From positions 496,001 through 560,000 of the forward strand of contig CAVPFL010000007.1 in assembly GCA_963703745.1 (NCBI GenBank): a stretch of DNA of 64,000 nucleotides. The letters are read 5' to 3'. The notes under the pieces were generated by a model. The model did no database searches. It saw only the letters and a program-made list of their open reading frames with translations, and was not told the DNA's origin. Positions 1-8,978 of the stretch are shown in pieces; position 1 is the stretch's first letter; each line of letters starts with the position of its first letter. A program made the translations under genes and the position numbers. Source of the stretch: AP-15 sp963703745. Lineage in GTDB: Bacteria; Pseudomonadota; Alphaproteobacteria; ATCC43930; CGMCC-115725.

Positions 1-335
1 CCCACGCTCGGATAGAGAAAGGCGGCGTCGATGCCGTCGAGATCCATGTCGGGGATGCGCTTGTGCGGGTCGAACCCGCCGGGCCGGCCCTCCTCATATT
101 TCAGCTCGGTCGCCTTCACCGCCCCCTGCCGTGCGCCGATGCCACCGATGCTGCCAAAGCCGCGCTGCGGATCGCCGGCCGCGCGCTCCTCAATGATCAG
201 CCGGCGCTTGCCGTCCTCGTCCTCGACGAGGCGCGGCGCCCGATCGCGGTACTTCGGGTCGGTGTAATTGTTCCACAGGTCGAACGGCTCGAGGATATGG
301 CCGTCCGCATCGATGACATTGTAAGCGCGACCCAT
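1..335 (-). CDS. Amidohydrolase family (PF04909-like) protein, C-terminus outside window
   Basis: Only the first ~111 codons are inside the window; the gene runs off the left edge. The N-terminus begins MGRAYNVIDADGHILEP, and the D-x-D-x-H strand fits the first metal-binding motif of the amidohydrolase_2 (ACMSD-like) family. Members are metal-dependent hydrolases or decarboxylases, often in aromatic or xenobiotic pathways. The ATG at 335 has an AGGAG about 8 bases upstream, which fixes the start. It is transcribed in the same direction as the monooxygenase to its right, so a catabolic role is inferred. The substrate is unknown. Confidence 0.75.
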   Translation of the reverse strand, partial: MGRAYNVIDADGHILEPFDLWNNYTDPKYRDRAPRLVEDEDGKRRLIIEERAAGDPQRGFGSIGGIGARQGAVKATELKYEEGRPGGFDPHKRIPDMDLDGIDAAFLYPSV

Positions 336-384
336 AACCAGCTCCTTTCGTGTCAGTGAGAGAATATTGACCATGCGCGAGCAA

Positions 385-488
385 CCCCCTCACCCTTCCC
401 TCTCCCCCATTGGGGGGCCCATTGGGGGAGAGGGTTGCATAGGGTTGGCGAGGCGGAGCCGAGCCCTACCCGGAGCTGGGTGAGGGGG
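385..488. repeat. Palindromic intergenic repeat (CTCACCC / CTCTCCCCC family)
   Basis: Two nested inverted repeats: the outer pair is CCCCCTCACCC (385-395) and GGGTGAGGGGG (478-488); the inner pair is CCCTCTCCCCCA (398-409) and TGGGGGAGAGGG (423-434). Related palindromes lie near 27.95, 37.09, 54.69 and 60.7 kb. It sits between two minus-strand genes and could fold in RNA as a terminator or processing signal, but there is no T-run. Confidence 0.7.
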
Positions 489-530
489 ACCTTCCCCGGG
501 CGCAGGTGTATTAGTGCAGTCCATTGTCAG

Positions 531-2162
531 CTAAGCCAGCGAGAGCTCGCGATACCCGTTTGCCGCGACCCCATCGCAGCGCTCGCGGAACTTCGGGTGG
601 CCGCCGCTGTAACGCATGATCCGGCGAACCTGCTTGCCCTCGACATTGCGGTTGATGCCGGTCATCCACGAGTTGACCTCGGTGAACAGCAGACCCTCGC
701 TCGACGCAATGACGTGGTCGGTCCAGGCGACTGCACCCGCCGCGGTGGCCTCGATCCGGGTCAGGTCGCGGTCGTGTGCGAAACGGATCAGACCGGTCAC
801 CCAATCGGAGGTGTATTCGACAGCGCGCGGGAAGTTGCCGAGCCCGGCGTGCGGGCCCATCACCATCAGCAGATTGGGGAACCCGTCAACCAGGATGCCG
901 AGATAGGTCTGCGGCCCGTCCTGCCATTTTTCCTTTAGCGACGCGCCGTCGACCCCGCGGATGTCGATGCGGTCAAAGGCGCCGGTGATCGCGTCGAAGC
1001 CGGTGGCGTAGATGATGATGTCGAATTCGTATTCGTTGTCGCTGGTCTTGATGCCGGTCGGCGTAATGCGCTGGATCGGCGTCTCGGTGATGTCGACCAG
1101 CTCGACATTGGGCCGATTGTAGACCTCGAAATAGCCGCTCTCGAGCGGCACCCGGCGGGTGCCAAAGCCATGGTTCTTCGGGATCAGTTTTTCGGCGACT
1201 GCCGGATCCTTGACGCGCTCACGGATCTTGCGCGCGACGAAATCGGAAATTAGCGCGTTGGCCTGGCGGTCCACCAGGATGTCGCGGAAATTGCCCATCC
1301 AGATGCCGAAACCGGGCTCGCAGTAGAGTTTCTCCCAAAAGGCCTCGCGCTCCTCGGGGGTCACCTCCAACGCAGAACGCGGGTCGGTCGAGTGGATGAA
1401 GCAGCCGTAGGTCTCCTGGCAGCGCGCGAAGATCTCTGCATAATTGGCCCGGATCCGGCGCATCTCCTCCTGAGCGATCTTGGCGTTGTGCAGCGGCGCG
1501 CACCATTGCGGGGTGCGCTGAAACACGGTCAGATGGCCCGCCGTCTTGGCCACCTCCGTGATGGTCTGCACGGCGGTCGCACCCGTGCCGATCACCGCGA
1601 CGCGCTTGCCCTCGAACTTGACCGGTTCCTTGGGCCAATAATGCGTATGGCAGGACTGGCCGCAGAAGCTCTCGACGCCGGGAATGCGCGGCATTGTCGG
1701 CGCCGACAGCACGCCGACCGCGGTGATCAGGAAACGCGTATTGTAGTGCCTGCCGTCTTCCAAGATGACATCCCAACTGCGCGCGTCTTCCTGATAATGC
1801 GCCGCAGTGACGCGGCTGTTGAATTGGATGTCGCGGCGCAAGTCGAACTTGTCAGCAACGTAGTTGAGATAGCGCTCGGTCTCGGGCTGGCCGGCGAAGT
1901 GTTCCTCCCAGTCCCATTCCTCCAGCAGTTCCCGGGAAAAAGAGTAGCCGTAGGTCCAGCTCTCGGAGTCGAAGCGGGCGCCGGGATATCGGTTCCAGTA
2001 CCAGGTACCGCCGACGGCGCTGCCGGTCTCGAACACCCGCACTTTGAGGCCGAGTTCGCGCAGCCTGTACAGCTGGTAGAGGCCGGAAACGCCCGCGCCG
2101 ATGACGATGGCGTCGAAATCCAAGCCCGTCTCTCCGTTGGGAATTGCCGGCGATCCGTCCAT
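531..2162 (-). CDS. Flavin-containing Baeyer-Villiger-type monooxygenase
   Basis: About 543 residues. An N-terminal FAD Rossmann motif GAGVSG lies near residue 25. The Baeyer-Villiger fingerprint F-x-G-x-x-x-H-x-x-x-W-P is seen as FCGQSCHTHYWP near residue 166, followed by a second (NADPH) dinucleotide motif GTGATA near 192 and then FQRTPQW. Length and motifs match the cyclohexanone/phenylacetone monooxygenase group, which uses NADPH and O2 to insert oxygen next to ketones. The ATG at 2162 is preceded by AGGGAAG at good spacing; an in-frame ATG at 2177 lacks this. It lies just downstream of an IclR regulator on the same strand, suggesting local control. The ketone substrate is not known. Confidence 0.88.
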   Translation of the reverse strand: MDGSPAIPNGETGLDFDAIVIGAGVSGLYQLYRLRELGLKVRVFETGSAVGGTWYWNRYPGARFDSESWTYGYSFSRELLEEWDWEEHFAGQPETERYLNYVADKFDLRRDIQFNSRVTAAHYQEDARSWDVILEDGRHYNTRFLITAVGVLSAPTMPRIPGVESFCGQSCHTHYWPKEPVKFEGKRVAVIGTGATAVQTITEVAKTAGHLTVFQRTPQWCAPLHNAKIAQEEMRRIRANYAEIFARCQETYGCFIHSTDPRSALEVTPEEREAFWEKLYCEPGFGIWMGNFRDILVDRQANALISDFVARKIRERVKDPAVAEKLIPKNHGFGTRRVPLESGYFEVYNRPNVELVDITETPIQRITPTGIKTSDNEYEFDIIIYATGFDAITGAFDRIDIRGVDGASLKEKWQDGPQTYLGILVDGFPNLLMVMGPHAGLGNFPRAVEYTSDWVTGLIRFAHDRDLTRIEATAAGAVAWTDHVIASSEGLLFTEVNSWMTGINRNVEGKQVRRIMRYSGGHPKFRERCDGVAANGYRELSLA

Positions 2163-2194
2163 GCTGTCTTCCCTCATCCAAGCAATCGATCACA

Positions 2195-3064
2195 TCACCC
2201 GAGATGCAGCAGTCGCAGGCTCTCGGAAAGCCGTGCCGCCGCCGATTGCATTGCGCGGCTGAGCGGCCCGACGGCGTCGCCGTCGATGTCGTGCGAATGC
2301 GCCGCGGCCGTAATCACCAGCAGCAGCTCCCACGACGGCGACAGAACCGGTACCGACACCTGGGTAGTGCCCTGAATACTGGCGCGATCGACCGCAAAGC
2401 CGGCTTTCCGCGCCTCCTGCACCCGCGCCAGGAACTCGGGAAAGGATGGCTTCTGATACCACGCGACCTGCGCGAACAGCCGTTCAAGCTCTGCTTCGCC
2501 GGTGTTGCCGAAGGCGGCCATGATGACGCCCGAGGCGCCCCTGGGGCCGGGAAACTGGCGCCCTACCGTCAGGTAAAGATCGGTGCGCAACGCGGCGCCG
2601 ACCCAGTCGAGCAGCAGCTGAGAGCAGGGGCCCACGACCTTGGAGAGGTAGACCGACACGCCATAGGTATCGGAAACCGCGTGCATCAGCGGCCGTGCCA
2701 GGTCCATCACCCCGCTATGGCGCAGGACACCATGCGCGATCTCGAGAATGTGCAGGCTGACCGAATAGGTCCGGGTCGCTTCGTCGTAGGCGACAAAGCC
2801 TTCGGCTTGCAGGGTCCGCAGAATGTTGTAGGCGGTCCCGCGGTGAAGCGCCGCGGCCCGGGCGACCTCGCTCGCATTCAACGGCCGCTCCGACGCGTTC
2901 AATGTGCGCAGGACTTTGGCGGCGGCGACCACCGCGCCCACCGGCTTGCCTCGGTCGAAATCGCCGGCGGCGACGCTTTCGCGGCTCGCGATGATCGCCT
3001 CGGTCTCAACGCCCTTGGCCTGGAGGGCGTCGGCTGCTGAACTCAGTGCGTGCGGCCGGTCCAT
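2195..3064 (-). CDS. IclR-family transcriptional regulator
   Basis: About 289 residues. A winged helix-turn-helix lies at roughly residues 50-110 (ASEVARAAALHRGTAYNILRT is its recognisable core), followed by an IclR effector-binding domain. IclR proteins commonly sense aromatic or short organic acids and control adjacent catabolic genes. It ends 32 bases before the monooxygenase start on the same strand, so the two are probably one unit. The ATG at 3064 is chosen; a TTG at 3076 is in frame, and neither has a good Shine-Dalgarno sequence. The N-terminal extension of about 50 residues before the HTH is longer than usual. Confidence 0.85.
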   Translation of the reverse strand: MDRPHALSSAADALQAKGVETEAIIASRESVAAGDFDRGKPVGAVVAAAKVLRTLNASERPLNASEVARAAALHRGTAYNILRTLQAEGFVAYDEATRTYSVSLHILEIAHGVLRHSGVMDLARPLMHAVSDTYGVSVYLSKVVGPCSQLLLDWVGAALRTDLYLTVGRQFPGPRGASGVIMAAFGNTGEAELERLFAQVAWYQKPSFPEFLARVQEARKAGFAVDRASIQGTTQVSVPVLSPSWELLLVITAAAHSHDIDGDAVGPLSRAMQSAAARLSESLRLLHLG

Positions 3065-3227
3065 GTCTATGACCAAACGATTGGTTCAGCAGGCTAAGCA
3101 CGTCTGCAGATGAATGCAATAGAAAATAATTGTCTTTGATAGAAGACAAACGGCCAGCTCCGAGTTCGAGGCCAGCGGGCTCGGGATCACGATCCCACCG
3201 AGTTTCCTCGACCGCGCCGGCCGCGGC

Positions 3228-3389
3228 TAATATCTCGTTGCGAAAGTCAGCGTATGCCACTCCACCCTGTTCGTCGTCCCCCGCAAGCGGGGATCCAGAG
3301 CAGTGTCCGGAGTGTTGGCCCTGGGTGCCCGCTTTCGCGGGCATGACGAAAAGTTGGGAGCACGTACACTAACTTCTGCAGCTAGGTAC
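3228..3389. repeat. MITE-like dispersed repeat, copy 1
   Basis: A 162-bp element nearly repeated at 12281-12431. It starts TAATATCTCGTTGCGAAAGT and ends CTTCTGCAGCTAGGTAC. The ends are imperfect inverted repeats of about 27 bp (18 of 27 positions agree in copy 2), and in this copy the flanks CGCGGCTA/TAGCCGCG extend the match. The interior has a REP-like palindrome (CCCGCAAGCGGG ... CCCGCTTTCGCGGG). There is no convincing gene inside. It lies in the 380-bp gap between the IclR and quinone oxidoreductase genes. Confidence 0.75.
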
Positions 3390-3443
3390 TAGCCGCGAGC
3401 TACTGGTGAGAGAGATCCCGCGGCCTCGTGATGCCGATGTCGC

Positions 3444-4472
3444 CTATAGCGTGGGGTCCAGAACGACGCGCTCTCGTGCGCCGGCCAGGACCGCCCGATA
3501 GGCCTCGGCCGCGCGGGCGAGCGGATAAATATTGGCCGCCGGCACCGGGAAGGGGCGCAAGGTTCGGTTCTCAAAACCCGGGCGCAAAGCATCGAGCACC
3601 GCCGCCCCGTAGCCGCTGTCGAGCGCCAGGGTGTCGATGCCGATGAAGCGATGCCGGCCGCGGTAAAAAGTGAAGATGTCGAGGGGTACGACGCGCTCGA
3701 TCGTCGAGATCAAGATCTGCCGCCCGCCGATCGCCATCGCACGGCAAGCCGCCTCGAAATAGGGGCTGCCGACGGTGTTAAAGACGATGTCGGCGCCATG
3801 TCCGTCGGTGGCATCGCGTACGCGCTCTGCAATGTCGCCTTCCGACGCGCCGAATATTGTGACTTCGCCCATGGCGGGGCCGCTAGAGGGCTCCGGCGTG
3901 CGCTCCACGCCCAGCACGCGCGCCCTTGCGGCGGTGGCGAGCTGGATCGCGGCTTGGCCGACCTTGCCATTCGCGCCGAGCACCAGCACCACGTCGCCGG
4001 AGCGCACGGGTCCAGCCTCACGCAGCCCCTCATAGGCGGTGATAAAGGGCACACCCACCCCGCCGGCTTCGACGAGGGTGATGCCGGCGGGCTTTTGCGG
4101 CAGGTTCGCCGCCGGGAGCACGAGGTGGCGGGCATGGGTCCCGTCGCGCCGAATGCCGAGGTCGCCGCCAGAGCCCCAGACCTCCCGCCCGAGGAGCTGC
4201 TGCGGCCCTTCGACAACCACGCCGGCATAGTCGCGACCTGGCGTGCGCGGCCAGACCGCGTGCGGCATGCCACCGAGTACCGCCCTCACATCACTCGGGT
4301 TCACTCCGGCACAGCGGATCGCGACCACGGCATAACCGGGGGGCAGGTCGCGCGGCAGATCGATCTCGGTCAGCTGCAGTGCAGTTTCAAGCACCTCGGG
4401 GCTGTCAACTTTTGCCGCGACGCGAATAGCGGCGCTGCGCCGGGAGGTGAAGGCGGGGGTGGCGGGGTGCAT
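3444..4472 (-). CDS. Zinc-independent MDR-type quinone oxidoreductase / alcohol dehydrogenase
   Basis: 342 residues of the medium-chain dehydrogenase/reductase superfamily. The GroES-like N-terminal domain includes GVNPSDVRAVLGG and PGRDYAGVV; the NADP-binding motif GANGKVGQAAIQLA lies near residue 165. No structural zinc Cys cluster is visible, which fits quinone oxidoreductase-type rather than classical ADH members. ATG 4472 has AGGAGG at proper spacing. It lies 42 bases downstream of the intradiol dioxygenase on the same strand, probably in one operon; reduction of a quinone or maleylacetate-like intermediate is possible but not shown. Confidence 0.82.
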   Translation of the reverse strand: MHPATPAFTSRRSAAIRVAAKVDSPEVLETALQLTEIDLPRDLPPGYAVVAIRCAGVNPSDVRAVLGGMPHAVWPRTPGRDYAGVVVEGPQQLLGREVWGSGGDLGIRRDGTHARHLVLPAANLPQKPAGITLVEAGGVGVPFITAYEGLREAGPVRSGDVVLVLGANGKVGQAAIQLATAARARVLGVERTPEPSSGPAMGEVTIFGASEGDIAERVRDATDGHGADIVFNTVGSPYFEAACRAMAIGGRQILISTIERVVPLDIFTFYRGRHRFIGIDTLALDSGYGAAVLDALRPGFENRTLRPFPVPAANIYPLARAAEAYRAVLAGARERVVLDPTL

Positions 4473-4514
4473 GCCGGTATCCTCCTTTGAATGGGAATTA
4501 GGCCGCCACGTCTG

Positions 4515-5459
4515 CTACTTGATTGGTGGCACCGGGCGATTGGCCTCGCCGGGTTCCATGACAAAGGTGTAGTCAAGCGTATACCAGGGGGGCGTCACGT
4601 CGAGCGCCGGCGGCTCGCCCTCGTCGTGGCGTCGGTAATCGCCCATCAGCGTGCGCGTCACGCCGAAGACCACGTCGTTTTCGATATACGGGTCGTCGGG
4701 GACAAAGACCTGCGTGATCAGCGTCTTGTAGCCGGGCTTGTAGCCCATCACGTGCAGGTGCGCGGGCCGATAGGGTTCGCGACGCTGCGCCCGCAGGAGG
4801 TCGCCGATGGGGCCGTCAGTCGGGACGGGATAGCCTGCAGGCTTCACCGAGCGGAACTGGAAGACGCCGTCCTCTCTTGTGTGCAGACGCCCGCGCAGAT
4901 TCATGTCGGCTTGGTTCGGATCCTGATTTTCGTAGAGCCCAACCGGCGAGGAATGCCAGACATCAACTTTCACCTCCGGGATCGGCCGACCGTGCGGGTC
5001 GCGGACATGCCCGGTGACGAACAGCGTCGGGCCGGGTGTCGGCGACCGGACGATGCTGGCGCCGTTTGGCGTGAACGGCGAATTGTCGCGCCAGAACGGG
5101 CCGAGTAATGCCACGGCCGTTTGCGGCGCGCCGTGCAAGCCATTGTTGAGCAGGCACACCAAGGTCGAGAATCCGACCGCATCGGCAAACAAGATGCCCT
5201 CGTTGTGGGCGTCATTGGTCGCCTTGCCGATTCGGTTCAGAAAGTCGATCGCGACATCGTATTCCGCCTCGGTCAGCCGCACCTCGCGGGCAAAAGCATG
5301 AAGATGACGGACAAAGCTCTCCATGATCTCCCGAAGCCGCGCGTTCGGGGCGCGAGACATCGCGCGAACCACGCAATCCGTCACACTGTTGGCGTCCTCG
5401 ATGACCCCATACCCGCTGTGCTGCGGTGAGGAGCTGGTCTGGTCTATTCGGTGATCCAT
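4515..5459 (-). CDS. Intradiol ring-cleavage dioxygenase (catechol/hydroxyquinol 1,2-dioxygenase type)
   Basis: 314 residues. The N-terminal helical dioxygenase_N region (about residues 20-110) precedes the beta-sandwich catalytic domain, which contains GPFWR, VDVWHSSPVGLYENQ, GYPVPTDGP and RPAHLH. The two Tyr (in GLYEN and AGYPVP) and the His of PAHLH, plus a second His, match the Fe(III) ligands of the family. The enzyme opens catechol-type rings between the two hydroxyls. ATG 5459 is chosen because AGGAGG stands 7 bases before it; the frame is open further upstream without a signal. Length suits the hydroxyquinol/catechol subgroup; the exact substrate is undecided. Confidence 0.9.
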   Translation of the reverse strand: MDHRIDQTSSSPQHSGYGVIEDANSVTDCVVRAMSRAPNARLREIMESFVRHLHAFAREVRLTEAEYDVAIDFLNRIGKATNDAHNEGILFADAVGFSTLVCLLNNGLHGAPQTAVALLGPFWRDNSPFTPNGASIVRSPTPGPTLFVTGHVRDPHGRPIPEVKVDVWHSSPVGLYENQDPNQADMNLRGRLHTREDGVFQFRSVKPAGYPVPTDGPIGDLLRAQRREPYRPAHLHVMGYKPGYKTLITQVFVPDDPYIENDVVFGVTRTLMGDYRRHDEGEPPALDVTPPWYTLDYTFVMEPGEANRPVPPIK

Positions 5460-6039
5460 CGCTGCCTCCTGGTAGGTTGATCTTTTGAGAGCGGCACGTG
5501 AATGCCGCGGCCGGTTGGACGGCTCGGAATACGCTAAGTCGTGAATGGTTCCTGCGTCCATTAAAGTATAGGAGCCGCGTGACGGCCCGGCGTAGCGCCC
5601 GCTTGCCCTGCGAACTCGAAACTCCGGTGCCGACCTCCGTGCTAACCTTACGACTGGTATGTCTGCGTGCGCGGCAACCATGTCGAGCAGCTCTGGCCGA
5701 TCCGCCGCCCGCGGCGCGGTTTATTGACGCTCATTCAAGGGTCGGCGAGCGAATAGCAGTTTTTAGCAATGGTCCACTGTAGTCGAATTGCCCGACCAAC
5801 GACGAGCGCCCCGCGTATTGGAAGCTCATGCCGGGGTCAGACAGCCTCAGCGTTTGCGAACGAGGGACGCTGACCGAGCCCGTGTAGAACGGAACCGCCA
5901 GATCGCTAACCTTGGGGTCGAGGGGCGGCTGTCCCAGGAGGAGGTTGGGCACATGCTCCGAGCTGACCTCGCTGCGCTCCGAGCGAGTTGAATTTCTGCT
6001 TGAGCCATGCGCGGCTCATCAGCAATCCCTCGATCACGG
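5460..6039. other. Intergenic region with possible coding relic
   Basis: The right part carries a minus-strand reading segment. It begins with a GTG at 6043 that overlaps the stop of the ABC transporter, encodes about 46 residues (including LLMSRAWLKQKFNSLG), and may continue by a frame change into an open stretch ending at 5731 (containing VPFYTGSVSVPRSQTLRLSD). No family was recognised; it may be decayed coding sequence or chance. The left 270 bases should hold the promoter of the dioxygenase, but no clear -35/-10 pair was assigned. Confidence 0.3.
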
Positions 6040-8214
6040 TCACGGCGAAGGGTCACGCTGGAGGACTACATGCGGCTCATGGCCGAGAACTTGCCGAGCT
6101 TCCCAGCCTATTCTTGGCAACGGTTCGAATACGCGGTCCGGGCCCGGCGTCATCTCGATATACCGTTGATGCAGCGCCGTCAGCGTCGAACGATGGCCGA
6201 TCGAGACGATCGTCGTGTTCGCCAAGACCTCGCCCAGCATGCCGTAGATTTCCGCTTCCAGCTGCTCGTCGAGCGCCGATGTCGCCTCATCGAGGAACAG
6301 CCAATCCGGCTTGTCGAGAATAGCCCGTGCGATCGCCAGACGCTGCTGCTCGCCACCGGAAAGACGCTGGGGCCAGTTGTCTTCGCCGTCGATTTCGCTG
6401 GCGAGCGACGACAGCATCGCGAGCTCCAGAGCCCGGCGCACGGCCTCGTCACTATGGGCTTCGGCGACGGAGGGGTAGGTCACCGCGGTCTTCAACGTGC
6501 CCGAGGGTATGTAGGGACGCTGCGGCAACAGCAAGACTGCGGCAGCGGCCGGCCGGTCGATGGTGCCCCGTCCATAGGGCCAGATTCCAGCGATGGCGCG
6601 AAACAAGGTCGACTTGCCGGAACCGGAGGGGCCACAGAGCAAGGTCCTCGTGTCTGCCTCGATCGTCAGCCGGCTGACGGAAACGATCACGCGCCCATCC
6701 GGCAGACACAACGCAAGGTCGCGCAACACAAGATCGCGTCCCAAATGCTCGGTGCGTTCAATGCGAGGCGGTTTTCTGCCAAGCCCACGCGCCGCCTCGA
6801 TCGCCGAGCGGAATGTCATCAGCCGTTCGACGACGGCCCTGTACGACGCCAGCGACCGGTATCGCGCGATAAAGAAGTTGAGCGAGGTCTCGACCCGGCC
6901 AAAGGCGCCGGCCGTCTGCGTCATCTGGCCAAGGGTGATCTTGCCGAGGAAAAAGTAGGGTGCCACGATAATAAAAGGGATGACCACATTGGCCTGGAAA
7001 TAGATTGCTGTAAAAGTCACGAGCTTCAGGGTGCGACCGACGATGGCGTAGAAGTTCGCCACGAGCGAGCCGAAGCGGCCGCCCAATATCCGCTTCTCGG
7101 CATTCTCGCCGCGCAGCAAAGCCACCTGCTCGCTGTATTCGCGCAGGCGGGCCAGCGTGAACCGAAAATCGGCCTCGTAGCGCTCTCGCGCGAACTCTAG
7201 CTGAATGAGCGGCTTGCCGATCAGGTGGGTCAGCCAGGTGCCGAGCAGCGAAAAGACTAGAGCCACCCAGAACGGCAGTCCGGGGACGGTGAGGTTGGTT
7301 CCCGGAACGGTGAAGTCGACAGGGATCGTCCAAAGGATGATCGCGAAGGAGACGAGTGTCGACACTGTCGATAATAGGCTAATCGAGTAGGTGTAGGTCA
7401 GGTCGAGAAAGTTGTGGATGTCTTCAGATATTCTTTGGTCGGGATTGTCCGCAGTGTGGCCGACGAGCGCCGCACGATAGAGGTTGCCGTCACCGAGCCA
7501 GAGACCGTAATAGCGCTCGGTCATCCACCGTCGCCAGCGGATCTTGAGCACCGACTCGGTGTAATACTCGACCAGGTTGCTGACGACCGCAATTGCCGCC
7601 CAGAAGCAGAATACCCCGAACAGCAGCGACCAGAACGCGGCCGAGTCCTTGTTTTGAATCGCGTTGAACCAATCGCGATTGAAGAAGCTCAGGCGAATGT
7701 TGATGCCAACTTGAAGCTGGTTGATCACGACCAGCGCGATGATCAGCAAACTGGCAAATCGCCGTTCGATCACTGGGCGCGCGCCATAACCGGCAATTTC
7801 CAGGTCCCTTCGGTCATCGGTCGCGAAATAGGGGTCGGCGAGGCGCGTAATCTGGCGGATGACCGGGATGAATGAGATCAAATGGACGAGCAGCCCGAAG
7901 AGCGCAACCGTGGTGGGAAGGCTCGCGGGCGGCATCGCTTCCGAAAGGCTTGCAGGCCACCGGCCCGTCTGCGCCGTAACATAGGCAATCCCGGTGACGA
8001 CATATTCGACGGCAAAAATCGTCGAGAAGATGCGAAGGAACGGAGATATCCGGAGCGAGCGGAAGGTGGTCAGCGCCAGCATCAGGCCGACCGCGCCGAT
8101 GCTCAATAGCGTCGGATCGGCCGCGACGCCGAGGAACGCATCACGGCCTGAGATGATGCTCGCTAACAAGGCGATTGCGGCAACAACAGCAACGCCGATG
8201 CTTAAAGGCTTCAC
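6040..8214 (-). CDS. ABC transporter, fused permease/ATPase of the SbmA/BacA-YddA type
   Basis: 724 residues. The N-terminal part has several hydrophobic helices, including an extra pair before the ABC_membrane_2 type permease domain. The ATPase domain is C-terminal: Walker A GPSGSGKST, Q-loop LLLPQRPYIPSGTL, signature LSGGEQQRLAIAR, Walker B WLFLDEATSALDE and switch histidine IGHRS. This order and the LPQRPY Q-loop fit the YddA/BacA-related ABC group linked to peptide, vitamin B12 or very-long-chain lipid transport. The start is GTG at 8214. It stands alone, so the cargo cannot be inferred from neighbours. Confidence 0.88.
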   Translation of the reverse strand: MKPLSIGVAVVAAIALLASIISGRDAFLGVAADPTLLSIGAVGLMLALTTFRSLRISPFLRIFSTIFAVEYVVTGIAYVTAQTGRWPASLSEAMPPASLPTTVALFGLLVHLISFIPVIRQITRLADPYFATDDRRDLEIAGYGARPVIERRFASLLIIALVVINQLQVGINIRLSFFNRDWFNAIQNKDSAAFWSLLFGVFCFWAAIAVVSNLVEYYTESVLKIRWRRWMTERYYGLWLGDGNLYRAALVGHTADNPDQRISEDIHNFLDLTYTYSISLLSTVSTLVSFAIILWTIPVDFTVPGTNLTVPGLPFWVALVFSLLGTWLTHLIGKPLIQLEFARERYEADFRFTLARLREYSEQVALLRGENAEKRILGGRFGSLVANFYAIVGRTLKLVTFTAIYFQANVVIPFIIVAPYFFLGKITLGQMTQTAGAFGRVETSLNFFIARYRSLASYRAVVERLMTFRSAIEAARGLGRKPPRIERTEHLGRDLVLRDLALCLPDGRVIVSVSRLTIEADTRTLLCGPSGSGKSTLFRAIAGIWPYGRGTIDRPAAAAVLLLPQRPYIPSGTLKTAVTYPSVAEAHSDEAVRRALELAMLSSLASEIDGEDNWPQRLSGGEQQRLAIARAILDKPDWLFLDEATSALDEQLEAEIYGMLGEVLANTTIVSIGHRSTLTALHQRYIEMTPGPDRVFEPLPRIGWEARQVLGHEPHVVLQRDPSP

Positions 8215-8843
8215 GACGAGTCACTCGCCTCGTCAGTCATTACCGTTGTCCTTACCCCGCGCTCGCGGACATCGGGCTCTGTTTTTCCACAGAGTGGGCG
8301 CTTTTAGATCAGACTTCCGCTTGCCGCGCCAGGGTAGCTCTGGTCGCGCTCGGCGGCGCACGGCCCGGTGCCACCAATCCAGATGGACTGGACCTGGAAG
8401 TTCAGGCTGCTGCAAAATAATCTGGGATACGGAACCGACCTTGGGGTGGCCAATGAGTTACTGGCCGACCTGTGTTCCGGCAAGCGCGACCGTTCTGGTA
8501 ACGGGCCGAATAGGTCCTGCGGGCACTGTCAAGTTGAGGCGTTTTAGTCAGAATACGCGGGCGCGAACTGTCATCATGCCGCGTTGGTGCGCACCCGCTT
8601 CTGGTCGGAAGATCCGAAGCGTCGACCGGGAGACGATATGCCGCTGGAGGTTGAAGGCATTGTGGAGCGCAACCGGCCGCCGTGTATACGAAGAAAGCGA
8701 ACCGCGCCAAGCTTGAAGCCCCGGGCAGCGGCTTTTGCTGCAAGCACAAACCAGCAACAAAAGTGTCTCATTTTTGCAGCGATGGCATCCAGTGGGGCAA
8801 ACGGCCCGAAAAAGCCTTGATTGTCGGTGGTGTTGTCGAAGGA
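8215..8843. other. Gene-poor interval
   Basis: About 630 bases between the ABC transporter start and tRNA-Glu. Open frames exist on both strands but show no family resemblance, no good ribosome binding site and biased composition expected of high-GC noncoding DNA. It should include the transporter promoter. Nothing else was recognised. Confidence 0.4.
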
Positions 8844-8919
8844 TGGCGTCCCCTACCGGATTCGAACCGGTGTTGCCGCCGTGAGAGGGCGGTGTCCTGG
8901 GCCTCTAGACGAAGGGGAC
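8844..8919 (-). tRNA. tRNA-Glu (anticodon CTC), CCA encoded
   Basis: On the minus strand the gene begins GTCCCCTTCGTCTAGAGG and ends with the T-arm GGTTCGAATCC, acceptor AGGGGAC, discriminator G and encoded CCA. The anticodon stem CCGCC/GGCGG encloses the loop CTCTCAC, giving anticodon CTC (Glu). All four arms pair well and total length is 76 nt including CCA. It reads GAG codons, the main Glu codon in this GC-rich genome. Confidence 0.96.
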
Positions 8920-8978
8920 GAGGCGTCACCGCTTAATATCGCTCGGCGCCCGCGCGATCAAGCACCGCAGCGACGGTG

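Noticed and set aside
6007..7200. A 397-codon plus-strand frame opposite the ABC transporter.
   Set aside because: Antisense to a gene with all five ABC motifs; Arg/Gly-rich shadow composition.
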